From: CAIJXB01 sp964439595
Lineage (GTDB): Bacteria > Chlamydiota > Chlamydiia > Chlamydiales > Rhabdochlamydiaceae
Length of the DNA: 64,000 nucleotides
NCBI GenBank assembly: GCA_964439595.1
Contig: CAYTOK010000009.1
Span: 27,459 to 91,458, forward strand
Direction of reading: 5' to 3'
Shown: one piece after another, positions 1 to 7,906 of the stretch
How positions within the stretch are numbered: the first letter of the stretch is position 1
How the letters are laid out: every line of letters starts with the position of its first letter
Made by a program: the position numbers and the translations under genes
The notes under the pieces: generated by a model
What the model was told of the DNA's origin: nothing
What the model saw: the letters and a program-made list of their open reading frames with translations, nothing else
Databases searched by the model: none

Positions 1-231
1 GTTAATGATATTTTGCGAATAATTCAAATTCTTCTTAAACAGCTCAGAGACAAAATAAAACTCTTATAGAGCTATCTTCAGATAGGCAATAGAATAATTT
101 TTTTATTCGTTATTTCTAGAGGAGAATTCGTTGATTCGAAAGTGCGGCCTAATTTTTCTGGCTATTAAATAAAAAATATGGTATTATATAGCATAAACAC
201 AATGTGTGTAATTTAACTGTGAAGGGGGGCT

Positions 232-1257
232 ATGCGTATATGTGAAAAAATCTGCTCGTTTTTTTCTTCCTGCTTTTCTGCCCACAATGAGCGCCCATTA
301 GATGATCCGTCTTCTCAACTATCGCGTATCCAAACAATTTGGAGTAAGGTGGTAGCTAGAGTTTCTGCAGCAAGTAGCTGGATTGCGAGTTGTTTTTGGC
401 CTAATCGGATTATAACTACGGTAAATCCCTTGTCTTATAAGCAAGCTCCTTTATCAGAAGATTTGACATCTGTCGTGGGTCCTTTAAGAAGGATCAATGA
501 TTGGGCTCTTCATAATAAATATCCTCCTTCAGCTTACGGAGATTCTACTGTAGATACGAAAAATGCAAAATACAGGGAACGGGTAAGTCTATTAGGTAGT
601 TACTACTCCAAGTCCTTTATAAGAACAGCGATGGCTGACGGGAACTGCTTTTACAATGCCTCTGGATCTATTTTGCTTGAAGAAATGAAAGTTAACGAAA
701 GTTGCAAAAATCGTACTTTGCAACAGTTGCGTATATATAAAGATAGCCCAATCCCTTATATTCGAGAAAATGAATTTGACATTGTTGGCTTTACTAAGGA
801 GGAAGATTTCTCTAAAGTCATCGGAAAGCTCACAGATTATACTGTTGATGACTCTTTAAGTGATCAAGATTTTTTGAAAGCATTTTCTAGAGTGATTAGG
901 TATGTAGCACATATCCACAAGATTTGCAAGTCTTCGGATTCAATAGCCATGCAAGAAGTGCTAGAAAAAACCACGTTTGAAAACTACAGAGATGTAGACG
1001 TTATAAGCAATTTTTTAGGTGATGATGGCGCTTTAAATGATTTTAACGCTGCATTTTCGATGCATTGTAGAGTAGCTATTGTTGCAGAACAGCAGCGTTT
1101 GTATGATCCTCTAGACGCTTCTCGAGTTATGGTTGTAGCAGAAGACGGCAGGTCAGTAGAAGAGGTAGATCTAAGTGATCATGAAAAAAGACCAAAGGAG
1201 AATGTCCGATTGATTTTGAAAACGAATAATCATTTTATATCCACCTCATTTTTCTAA
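232..1257 (+). CDS. OTU-like cysteine protease (candidate secreted deubiquitinase)
   Basis: A 341-residue protein. Residues 136-141 read DGNCFY, the OTU catalytic block, with D136 and nucleophile C139. The C-terminus carries NNHF, with H334 in the place of the catalytic histidine, so the OTU fold would span about 125-341. The first 110 residues are Ser/Arg-rich and of low complexity, as is common ahead of an effector domain; a short hydrophobic patch (about 45-56) is not a convincing membrane segment. OTU proteases cleave ubiquitin chains, and chlamydial members such as ChlaOTU act in the host cytosol after secretion. Start: ATG with a good AAGGGGGG ribosome site 5-12 bases upstream. The gene stands alone, and the 231 bases before it show no other gene or clear promoter. 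Family call is firm; secretion and substrate are inferred. Confidence 0.82.
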   Translation: MRICEKICSFFSSCFSAHNERPLDDPSSQLSRIQTIWSKVVARVSAASSWIASCFWPNRIITTVNPLSYKQAPLSEDLTSVVGPLRRINDWALHNKYPPSAYGDSTVDTKNAKYRERVSLLGSYYSKSFIRTAMADGNCFYNASGSILLEEMKVNESCKNRTLQQLRIYKDSPIPYIRENEFDIVGFTKEEDFSKVIGKLTDYTVDDSLSDQDFLKAFSRVIRYVAHIHKICKSSDSIAMQEVLEKTTFENYRDVDVISNFLGDDGALNDFNAAFSMHCRVAIVAEQQRLYDPLDASRVMVVAEDGRSVEEVDLSDHEKRPKENVRLILKTNNHFISTSFF

Positions 1258-1358
1258 ATAGAACTAGGGCGTTCTTTATCCTATCAACAGTCCAGAGTGT
1301 TTAGAAGAATTCACCGCAGGATTAATATTAAGAGCTTTTCCTGCGGAATGTAGCTAAT

Positions 1359-2354
1359 TTATAAAAAATACTGCATCATCTTCCAAAATAAAACTCCAAC
1401 TAATGCTGAGCCTGGAAGAGAGAAAACCCACACGTAAATAAGCTTCTTTATAGTACTCCACCGCACTGAAGCCAGCCCATTAGAAGCCCCTACGCCAGTT
1501 ACACTCCCCACAATCATATGTGTCGAGCTAATAGGCATCCCTAAAAAACTAGCTGTTAAAATGACAGTAGAAGCAGAAATTTCTGCAGCAAACCCTTGTA
1601 TAGGACGTAATTTTGTGATAGAAAATCCAACCGTCCGTATAATACGCATCCCTCCGCTGGCAGTTCCAAGACCCATCATAAGAGCGCAAGCTAAAATTAC
1701 CCAAACGGGAACTTGCTTTTCTAACAAAAATCCGGAGCTAAAAAGCCCAAGAGTAATAAGTCCCATGCTTTTTTGTGCATCGTTTAATCCATGAGCTAGA
1801 GCGACAATACCGGCTGAGCCTATTTGTAAATGAGAAAAAATCTTTTCTTTTTTATCTACTCCCCTTCTTTTCACTGTCCATACGAGCAAAATCTTCATTA
1901 AAAAAAAGGCTAAAATAAAACCAATAATAGGAGAAAAAACCATAGGAAGAACCACTTTAGTCATAACCCCCTTCCATAAAATGCTATGGGGGCCTGCTGC
2001 CGCAAAAGAAGCGCCAACAAGCCCGCCTATTAAAGCATAAGAGGAACTACTTGGCATACCAATATACCAAGTAAACACATTCCAGATAATAGCGCCTAAA
2101 ACTCCAGATAAAACAATCACGGGCGTTGCTAAAGCACTTTCTACAATCCCTGAAGTGATTGTCTCCGCAATGCGGCTCATTTGCATAGCACCAACAGTGT
2201 TAAGCACCCCAGCAAGGGTAATGGCTGTTAGAGGAGCCAGCACCCTAGTTGCAATCACCGTTGCTACCACATTTGCTGCGTCATGAAACCCGTTGGTATA
2301 ATCAAATACCAAGCCAAAAAAAACGATAAGCACTGCAATAAGTAATATTTCCAT
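1359..2354 (-). CDS. pit: PiT-family inorganic phosphate transporter
   Basis: A 331-residue polytopic membrane protein with the two inverted PiT signatures. The first is near residues 18-30 (DYTNGFHDAANVV) and the second is GLNDAQKSMG at about 188-197. PiT transporters import phosphate with H+ or Na+. The length fits the short bacterial/archaeal PiT forms; E. coli PitA is about 500 residues. The C-terminal SSTHMIVGS segment is also typical. No DUF47/PhoU-like partner gene, often adjacent to pit in bacteria, is found on either side. Convergent with the OTU gene (101-base gap) and divergent from the exported protein at 2472. The ribosome site before the ATG is weak. Confidence 0.9.
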   Translation of the reverse strand: MEILLIAVLIVFFGLVFDYTNGFHDAANVVATVIATRVLAPLTAITLAGVLNTVGAMQMSRIAETITSGIVESALATPVIVLSGVLGAIIWNVFTWYIGMPSSSSYALIGGLVGASFAAAGPHSILWKGVMTKVVLPMVFSPIIGFILAFFLMKILLVWTVKRRGVDKKEKIFSHLQIGSAGIVALAHGLNDAQKSMGLITLGLFSSGFLLEKQVPVWVILACALMMGLGTASGGMRIIRTVGFSITKLRPIQGFAAEISASTVILTASFLGMPISSTHMIVGSVTGVGASNGLASVRWSTIKKLIYVWVFSLPGSALVGVLFWKMMQYFL

Positions 2355-2471
2355 AAACCAACCTATACCGAAAAAAGCATTTTAATAAAATTTATTTTAA
2401 ATAATCCTAGACAAGAAGTGGACAATATTTTATTTATTAGATAATTCAGCAGTAAAAAAAAGGAGTCTATT

Positions 2472-3317
2472 ATGATAACTTTTAAAAATAAAAGATTACC
2501 CATAATATTTATGAGCGCAGGTTTTTTTCTAAGTTCTATTTTTCTTTATGCAGCAGTAGAAACAAAAGAAGGTAGTCCTAACCCTAATGACATTCAAGTT
2601 GTCCCGGTAGATCCAACCCCTGCTCCAGATGATGTCGAACTTCGCATTCAGTACCCGGACTATGGGTATCTAGAGAAAAAAGAAACTATTAATATAGAAA
2701 TGCGACTAGACTGGTTCCCTTTAGGAGTCGATAGCGATTTTCCAAGAAGACATGAGCTTTATAGCGATAACAAAGGGCAAACAATCCACATCTTTATAGA
2801 CGATCATGACTATTTTGAAATCAATGATGCTCTTTTTGATGCCGTTGATGACCATGATGACTATTTTGACCAAATTGCCGAATTTGAAATTCCTTTTCCT
2901 TTAAGCCAAGGGGTGCACGTTATTAGAGCCTTCCCTTGCAGATCCTTTGGAGAAAGTTTAAAAGAAGGAAAAAGTTATAAAGATAGCATTTTTTATTTCA
3001 AGAAAAAAGAGGGCACCGCTTTTGATTTAAAAAGCCCCTACCTAACATACAATACACCCCAAGGAACCTTTCAAGATGAAACTAAGCCTATCTTATTAGA
3101 TTTTTATATTAAAAACTGCGCTCTTTCTAAAGATGGGTACAAAGTACGTGTAACTATCGACGGAGAAAACCAAAGATTTTTATATGAATGGAAACCTTAT
3201 TACATCTATGGGCTAAAAAAAGGAGCGCATAAAATTCGCCTTGAACTGATTAATCCACAAAACAACTTAATGCCAGGTTCTTTCAATAACGTCGAAAAAA
3301 CTTTCTTTATAGAATAA
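2472..3317 (+). CDS. Exported protein of unknown function with beta-rich domains
   Basis: A 281-residue protein starting at an ATG with a good AAAGGAG site. Residues 1-29 form a signal peptide (basic MITFKNKR, hydrophobic core, cut near LYAA-VET). A Pro-rich linker (about 35-55) follows, then an acidic, Asp/Tyr-rich region with repeated DDHDYF-like patterns (about 110-140). Two similar strand patterns, GVHVIRAF (about 157) and GAHKIRLEL (about 253), suggest two beta-sandwich (Ig/FN3-like) domains each ending in a H.IR strand. The Asp-rich stretches could bind a metal, but that is a guess. I do not recognise the family. It is transcribed alone, towards the tRNA on the other strand. Confidence 0.72.
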   Translation: MITFKNKRLPIIFMSAGFFLSSIFLYAAVETKEGSPNPNDIQVVPVDPTPAPDDVELRIQYPDYGYLEKKETINIEMRLDWFPLGVDSDFPRRHELYSDNKGQTIHIFIDDHDYFEINDALFDAVDDHDDYFDQIAEFEIPFPLSQGVHVIRAFPCRSFGESLKEGKSYKDSIFYFKKKEGTAFDLKSPYLTYNTPQGTFQDETKPILLDFYIKNCALSKDGYKVRVTIDGENQRFLYEWKPYYIYGLKKGAHKIRLELINPQNNLMPGSFNNVEKTFFIE

Positions 3318-3326
3318 TTTACGCAT

Positions 3327-3361
3327 AAAAAAACCCCTTATTGCAAAAAACAATAAGGGGT
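3327..3361 (-). terminator. Rho-independent terminator for the tRNA-fMet transcript
   Basis: An 11-bp perfect stem (3333-3343 with 3351-3361, ACCCCTTATTG arm) and a 7-base loop. Read leftward it is followed by a run of T (complement of the A run 3327-3333). It lies 8 bases past the 3' end of the tRNA. Rightward it lacks a U tract, so it is assigned to the minus strand, although the hairpin may also protect the end of the gene at 2472-3317. Confidence 0.8.
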
Positions 3362-3368
3362 AAAAAAA

Positions 3369-3441
3369 TAGCGGGAGAAGGATTCGAACCTCCGGCCTTT
3401 GGGTTATGAGCCCAACGAGCTAACCACTGCTCCATCCCGCG
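3369..3441 (-). tRNA. tRNA-fMet (initiator, anticodon CAT)
   Basis: A 73-base cloverleaf on the minus strand with anticodon CAT in the loop CTCATAA. Initiator hallmarks are visible: position 1 is C and does not pair with T72, the anticodon stem has three consecutive G-C pairs (GGG/CCC), and the D stem carries A11-T24. The T arm is GGAGG-TTCGAAT-CCTTC. CCA is not encoded. It has a promoter candidate 18 bases upstream and a terminator just downstream, so it is probably a single-gene transcript. Confidence 0.95.
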
Positions 3442-3458
3442 ATAAAGAAGTTCCTAAC

Positions 3459-3488
3459 ATCGTACATGAATAGTTTCTTTTATCTCAA
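3459..3488 (-). promoter_or_regulatory. Promoter candidate for tRNA-fMet
   Basis: On the minus strand TTGAGA (3483-3488), an 18-base spacer, then TACGAT (3459-3464). Transcription would start close to the tRNA 5' end at 3441. Found by eye from the sigma-70 consensus; the spacing and -35 match are good, the -10 match is 4 of 6. Confidence 0.45.
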
Positions 3489-3508
3489 GCTTAAAAAAAA
3501 TAAAAAAA

Positions 3509-6265
3509 TTATGCATATTCAGAGGGAGATAGACAAATATGCCAAGCAGAGCGATCTTCCCCGTTAAGCCAATGCTTCCATGTAGACATCGGAACGCCTT
3601 GAACCCCTGCTCTATCTATCCTCCATAGCTCTAGCTCCCCAGTCCCCGGGTTCACAAGAAAAGCAAAATAATATCCTGTCCAGTTAGTATCTGCAAAAAA
3701 AAGAGGCTCTGGTGGTGCCAAAAAAATGACTTCTGCTTTTTTAGCTATATATTCATGTAAGTCAAAAGAAAAAGCTACTGTATCTTGCAAAATAAGAATC
3801 ATAGCTTTAGCTATTTCCTGCATGCGCTTTGCTCCGATAAAAAAACTTTCAGGATCAGGAAAAAGCTCTAAAAGACGACTAACTTCTACTTGATTAAAGT
3901 CATCTAAGAGCTTAGCCATGATATATTTCCATTCCTTTGTAAATGTCAAAGGAAGCATTTCATAAAGAAAACTATCTACCTGGTCTGCAAAATTTCCCGC
4001 TAAGGAATTTATAATTTGCCCTCTTAAGTCTTTAACAGAAACACCTTCTAAATACGCTACAGATTTTAACCTAGAAGCAATAAAGGGAAACTTCTTGCCA
4101 AGTTCTTCTAAAAGAAAAACTTGTTCAGGCAAAGAAAGCGAAATAGAAGAATAAAACTGTTTCCTTGGAAGAATAACCTGGTCTCTGACCCAGGAGTAAG
4201 TAAATGTATTTTCCTGCCACCCTTTCTGTAATAGCGAAAAATACGGATATAAAATAAAAGCATGAGAAGGTGAATACATAAGCAGGCCCATCCTATTTTG
4301 GACTATCTTATCCTCTAAAGGAAGTGGGATTTTCTTAAGTACATCTAAAATAAAAACAAGAAGGTCTGTTTCACTCTCTACCCACCTAGCTTCTTCTGTA
4401 ATTTCTGCTTCTCTTTTATAGTACGTCTTTAAAAGTGTGGTCATCGTGCCGCCGGAAGTATAAGCCCACGGTTTTTTTTCTATTTGATTTCCGTGAGCCT
4501 TACTCATACGCGAAATAGCAGACCGCAAAAAAGCCTCTGTCTGGATATGAGATACCACTGCCGTTGTGACACTAGAAAGGACAGTAGTAGCCTCCTCTCC
4601 TTCTAATTCAGCGCCTATTTGGGACTCTATAGATAAAAAAAACTCCGTTAGCACCTCTACATACTGCTCTGCAGTATATATCATACTCCATAAAGAAGCA
4701 TTGCTTCTGCCGTGCTTATATACAAGACGGAAACCGGCAGGACTATCTTCATATTGGCCTACTTGAACTTCGTGCATATCGGCATCGTAAATCTCCTGAA
4801 AGTACTCTTGGAATTTCTTGTCATACTCCTTAATTAAAAACGGAAAAAAAGAAGCGCACCAAGAGGCCTCTTTATAACACTGATCTCTTCTATCTAAGCA
4901 AGCTTGCATATGATGTAACCTGGCGCTATGCTCTATTTGCAATCTTCTTGCTTCCGATTCTCCTGAAGCTCTTTTTAGTAATGACTCCGTCGCCCTAAGC
5001 TGATCAAATGCAATTTCATATTCTGCCTGAAATTCTGCCACCTGCTTATTACTATCTTCTAATTTACGCTGTAAGGACTGATAAATAACCTCTCCAATAC
5101 CCCCAGCTTCTTCATGATGCAAACCCAAACTTTGGTATAAATTCCAACGAGAAAACTCCATTTTTATTTCAGAAAAGGAAGCTAATGTAAATTCCCAGGC
5201 TTTTAAAAGAGGATGATCTACAAAAGCTTTAAAAACTGTTTGTATAATCTTTTCCTTTTTCTCCATAGCCTCTAGAGCTTTTGTTTTCTCCTTGCTTAAA
5301 TAACCAATAACTCCCCCCGTAGTCCCCTGACTATGGGCTAACGCTTTTTGCACTTTCTTATATAGCGCTATATCCGCTTCTTTCAAGGCATAATAACTAA
5401 GCAAAGCTTCGTGGATAAAATCTAAAATACGCATTTTTTCTTTTTTCTGAGATAAAGACTTAATAGCAGCCTCTAAACTTAGCTCTGCTGCTTGGAAAGC
5501 GGCTAGCAGACCAGGTGATTTCATAAGGTCCTCCCTAGAAAAATCCACCTGTCTTAGTAAGTCTCCACCACCTGAGCTCGGGCTAAGGGGCACAGAAAAT
5601 TCCACCCCCCCAAAGGTTCTTTTTAACTTCCCACTTGTAAGCAGTTCATAAAGGTCTTTTAATAAATTCTCCAGCTGCTCAGTTTGAATTAAGATAGCCG
5701 GCGCCGTCGCAAAGCAAGAGCCTACACTTTGCCTTAAGCTTGTAAGACAAGCAGCTAAAACAGACACTCTTACATCCGTATCACTAAGCGCAGCCCCTTC
5801 TATTCCTCCTAAAGAGTCTTTTATAAGATCTTCAGCAAAGTGATGACACAGGGGCACTTTAAATTTGCGGATAAGTTGGTAGAGGCTAGGATCTTTTTGA
5901 AACTTTTGTAAAACCGATAAAAGATGAAGGCTCATAGAAGCATCGGATGTTCCACCTGGATAAGCAATATTTCCTTTTTTTGTCAAAAGGGTAATTACAT
6001 AGGCAAGGCGAGACTTTTCCAACTCTCCCTTTTCATCTACTAGGTATTTGGCAACAAGAAAAGCTCTTCTTTTAAAGCGAAAAAGAAGACTGTCTTGCAA
6101 ACCAGATATATCGCTTAAAAAAGAGAGCTCTGCCTCTTTTTTAAGGTCTAATAACTCTACAATCTCTTGATCTTTGGAGCTATTTAATACCCGTAAAAAT
6201 ACGGATGTCAAAAAAAGCGGATCTTGACAAGGCGTAGCTAATACGGCTTTTAAGTCTTCTTTCAA
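3509..6265 (-). CDS. Large protein with papain-like cysteine protease motifs, function unknown
   Basis: A 918-residue, mostly helical, soluble protein with no signal peptide. Residues 179-186 read QSVGSCFA, which matches the active-site context of papain-fold proteases (Gln, then G-S-C and a small residue), with C184 as possible nucleophile. Near the C-terminus H837 is followed 24 residues later by D859-T-N861-W862, resembling the His...Asn-Ser-Trp end of papain-like enzymes. Between them lies a long helical insert (about 250-500) with coiled-coil character. Family membership is inferred only from these motifs. Stands alone, with about 330 bases containing a long hairpin before the next gene. 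It could also be a non-catalytic structural protein. Confidence 0.6.
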   Translation of the reverse strand: MKEDLKAVLATPCQDPLFLTSVFLRVLNSSKDQEIVELLDLKKEAELSFLSDISGLQDSLLFRFKRRAFLVAKYLVDEKGELEKSRLAYVITLLTKKGNIAYPGGTSDASMSLHLLSVLQKFQKDPSLYQLIRKFKVPLCHHFAEDLIKDSLGGIEGAALSDTDVRVSVLAACLTSLRQSVGSCFATAPAILIQTEQLENLLKDLYELLTSGKLKRTFGGVEFSVPLSPSSGGGDLLRQVDFSREDLMKSPGLLAAFQAAELSLEAAIKSLSQKKEKMRILDFIHEALLSYYALKEADIALYKKVQKALAHSQGTTGGVIGYLSKEKTKALEAMEKKEKIIQTVFKAFVDHPLLKAWEFTLASFSEIKMEFSRWNLYQSLGLHHEEAGGIGEVIYQSLQRKLEDSNKQVAEFQAEYEIAFDQLRATESLLKRASGESEARRLQIEHSARLHHMQACLDRRDQCYKEASWCASFFPFLIKEYDKKFQEYFQEIYDADMHEVQVGQYEDSPAGFRLVYKHGRSNASLWSMIYTAEQYVEVLTEFFLSIESQIGAELEGEEATTVLSSVTTAVVSHIQTEAFLRSAISRMSKAHGNQIEKKPWAYTSGGTMTTLLKTYYKREAEITEEARWVESETDLLVFILDVLKKIPLPLEDKIVQNRMGLLMYSPSHAFILYPYFSLLQKGWQENTFTYSWVRDQVILPRKQFYSSISLSLPEQVFLLEELGKKFPFIASRLKSVAYLEGVSVKDLRGQIINSLAGNFADQVDSFLYEMLPLTFTKEWKYIMAKLLDDFNQVEVSRLLELFPDPESFFIGAKRMQEIAKAMILILQDTVAFSFDLHEYIAKKAEVIFLAPPEPLFFADTNWTGYYFAFLVNPGTGELELWRIDRAGVQGVPMSTWKHWLNGEDRSAWHICLSPSEYA

Positions 6266-6463
6266 AATACCCTCTTTTTTCGATAAAACCCCTATAAAGA
6301 ACTATAATTCGAGTCTGCATTTTTTTAAACCTCTACTTACGAAAAAAGAAACAGTATTGCGCGATTAGAAACCAAGAGCCCAAAGAATGCATAATCACAC
6401 AATAGGGGTAATTTCACGGTTATCTCACCCTATTTCGCAAGAATTTTCTCTCTAGGAATTCAC

Positions 6464-6516
6464 AAATTCCGCAAAACCTACCCAATGAAACCCTATGGGT
6501 AGGTTTTGCAGAATTT
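6464..6516. repeat. Long inverted repeat (20-bp arms)
   Basis: Arms 6464-6483 and 6497-6516 are complementary at 19 of 20 positions, with a 13-base spacer (core CAAAACCTACCC/GGGTAGGTTTTG). There is no T run on either side, so it is not a standard terminator. It sits in the 327-base gap between the genes ending at 6593 and starting at 6265, about 77 bases past the stop of the HD hydrolase gene. It may act as an RNA 3'-end stabiliser or be part of a dispersed repeat. The rest of this gap shows nothing else. Confidence 0.7.
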
Positions 6517-6592
6517 AAAAGGAATTAGTCAGAATTTAGTTTTTCACGGGAGAAAGGATAGCAGCAAGTGTCTGCATAATTGACGCGAAACA

Positions 6593-7381
6593 CTATGACT
6601 GTTGCATCTCCCAGTACTTAGCAATCGAATTATGGACAGCAGACTTTAAAGACTCATTTGCAGCAGGAAGATTCTCTACAACAGCTTGAGCCCACTGAAA
6701 ATATTGATCCATTCGCTCTTCTGTCCATCCTTCCGGAGGATCCTTCATTAAGGTATTCAAATTATGTAACTTATCAGAAAACTTAATGATAGCAACTTCT
6801 TTGGATTGGTGCAAAGCATGAATAATCTGCTGCTTTTTTCTTTCCTTAGAAGAAAGCCTTTTATCATCTGTCATCTCTACTACATAGCCAGCAACCTTCT
6901 TACCAAAAGAGCTTGTAATTTCCTCTGCTGTTGTCGTCGTGTCTTCTAAGGTGTCATGAAGCAGCGCTGCAATAAGAATATCTCTATCATAAACCTGCCC
7001 AATTTTTATGATCTGAGTGGCTACGCCTAGAGGGTGAATAATGTACGGGGTTTTTTGCGGGTTTTTACGAAGTTGCAACCTATGCTTTTCGGCGGCAAAA
7101 GAAACTGCGTCTAAAACTTTTATGGCATCGGCTTCAGCTAGCAATTTTTTAGATAATCCTTGCTCTAAAAATTGAGAAAATTCTGCAAATTGAGCCATTA
7201 CATCAGAGTCTTCATTTGCCCATTTTTTTAAAGATTCCTCGGTTTTATTAAAAAAGTCAGAAAAACTCTCTTTCACAACTAATTGAATTTGTGTACCTTC
7301 TGATCTTTCAGCAGAAAGATCTAAAGGAGACCCAAAAGAAGACAACCCTAAAAAAGCCAAAACTAGATACCTTGCTTTCAT
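6593..7381 (-). CDS. Exported MESH1-like HD hydrolase (candidate (p)ppGpp or NADPH phosphohydrolase)
   Basis: A 262-residue protein. Residues 1-24 look like a signal peptide (MKAR, hydrophobic stretch, cleavage near SFGS or LSA). The HD domain spans about 88-235 and has all RelA/SpoT-hydrolase (MESH1/SAH) motifs: H100..R105K106, TPYIIHP with H116, LLHDTLED with H142-D143 and E146-D147, and FSDKLHNL with D203. The inferred metal ligands H116, H142, D143 and D203 are intact. No synthetase, TGS or ACT domain is present. Family enzymes remove the 3' pyrophosphate of (p)ppGpp; MESH1 also dephosphorylates NADPH. The export signal is unusual for this family. The ATG has a GAGGT site upstream. Confidence 0.85.
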   Translation of the reverse strand: MKARYLVLAFLGLSSFGSPLDLSAERSEGTQIQLVVKESFSDFFNKTEESLKKWANEDSDVMAQFAEFSQFLEQGLSKKLLAEADAIKVLDAVSFAAEKHRLQLRKNPQKTPYIIHPLGVATQIIKIGQVYDRDILIAALLHDTLEDTTTTAEEITSSFGKKVAGYVVEMTDDKRLSSKERKKQQIIHALHQSKEVAIIKFSDKLHNLNTLMKDPPEGWTEERMDQYFQWAQAVVENLPAANESLKSAVHNSIAKYWEMQQS

Positions 7382-7455
7382 AATTACCTCGCAATTAATT
7401 AGTATAATTTAAACATAAACAAACTAATTTTACAACAAAAATAATTTCTCTTTAA

Positions 7456-7899
7456 CTAAGCATCCCCTACAGCGGAAAACAACTCTTTAAATTGAGCCCT
7501 CAAAGAGGCAGGGACAACTTCCTCTATTCCCTTCTTATCATACATCAAAAAATAAGTACACCCAATCATTACGCCAAAAGCGGGACTAAATAAGGCTACA
7601 ACAAGAGATAAAGCACAAATTAAAGAGCGCTTAATAGAAACCCAGTTTTTCACAAGCTTGCCTTGAAGCGTTGTGGAAGATCCTAAAAAAGCAAGGTGCA
7701 AAACACTATAAATGCCTACCTTACAAATAAGATAACAAAACCAAAAGGCATCAAAAACAATTAAAACAAGAAAAAAAAAGCGAGCGCAAAGAGAGGAAAA
7801 TAAAGTTTCCCAAGAAAACGCTTTTTCTTCCCCATTTTCCAAGGTCCCCTCTACAATAGATGCTTCTTTTTCTGTTTTTATAATATCAATAATTGCCAT
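7456..7899 (-). CDS. Small membrane protein of unknown function
   Basis: A 147-residue protein using the ATG at 7897-7899, which has an AGGAAA ribosome site and lies 7 bases past the sthA stop. An upstream in-frame ATG at 7995 would overlap sthA by 89 bases and is rejected. Hydrophobic segments: about 34-62 (long, Phe-rich) and 92-119, flanked by charged ends. It is co-transcribed with sthA by position. No motif recognised; the two-segment layout recalls Inc proteins, but the gap between segments (about 30 residues) is larger than in classical Incs. Confidence 0.65.
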   Translation of the reverse strand: MAIIDIIKTEKEASIVEGTLENGEEKAFSWETLFSSLCARFFFLVLIVFDAFWFCYLICKVGIYSVLHLAFLGSSTTLQGKLVKNWVSIKRSLICALSLVVALFSPAFGVMIGCTYFLMYDKKGIEEVVPASLRAQFKELFSAVGDA

Positions 7900-7906
7900 A
7901 CATTTC

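Noticed and set aside
2419..2445. Promoter for the exported protein gene at 2472
   Set aside because: TGGACA and GATAAT are only 15 bases apart; other spacings give poor -10 matches.
3369..3441. Elongator tRNA-Met or tRNA-Ile(CAT)
   Set aside because: C1-T72 mismatch, three G-C pairs in the anticodon stem and A11-T24 point to the initiator.
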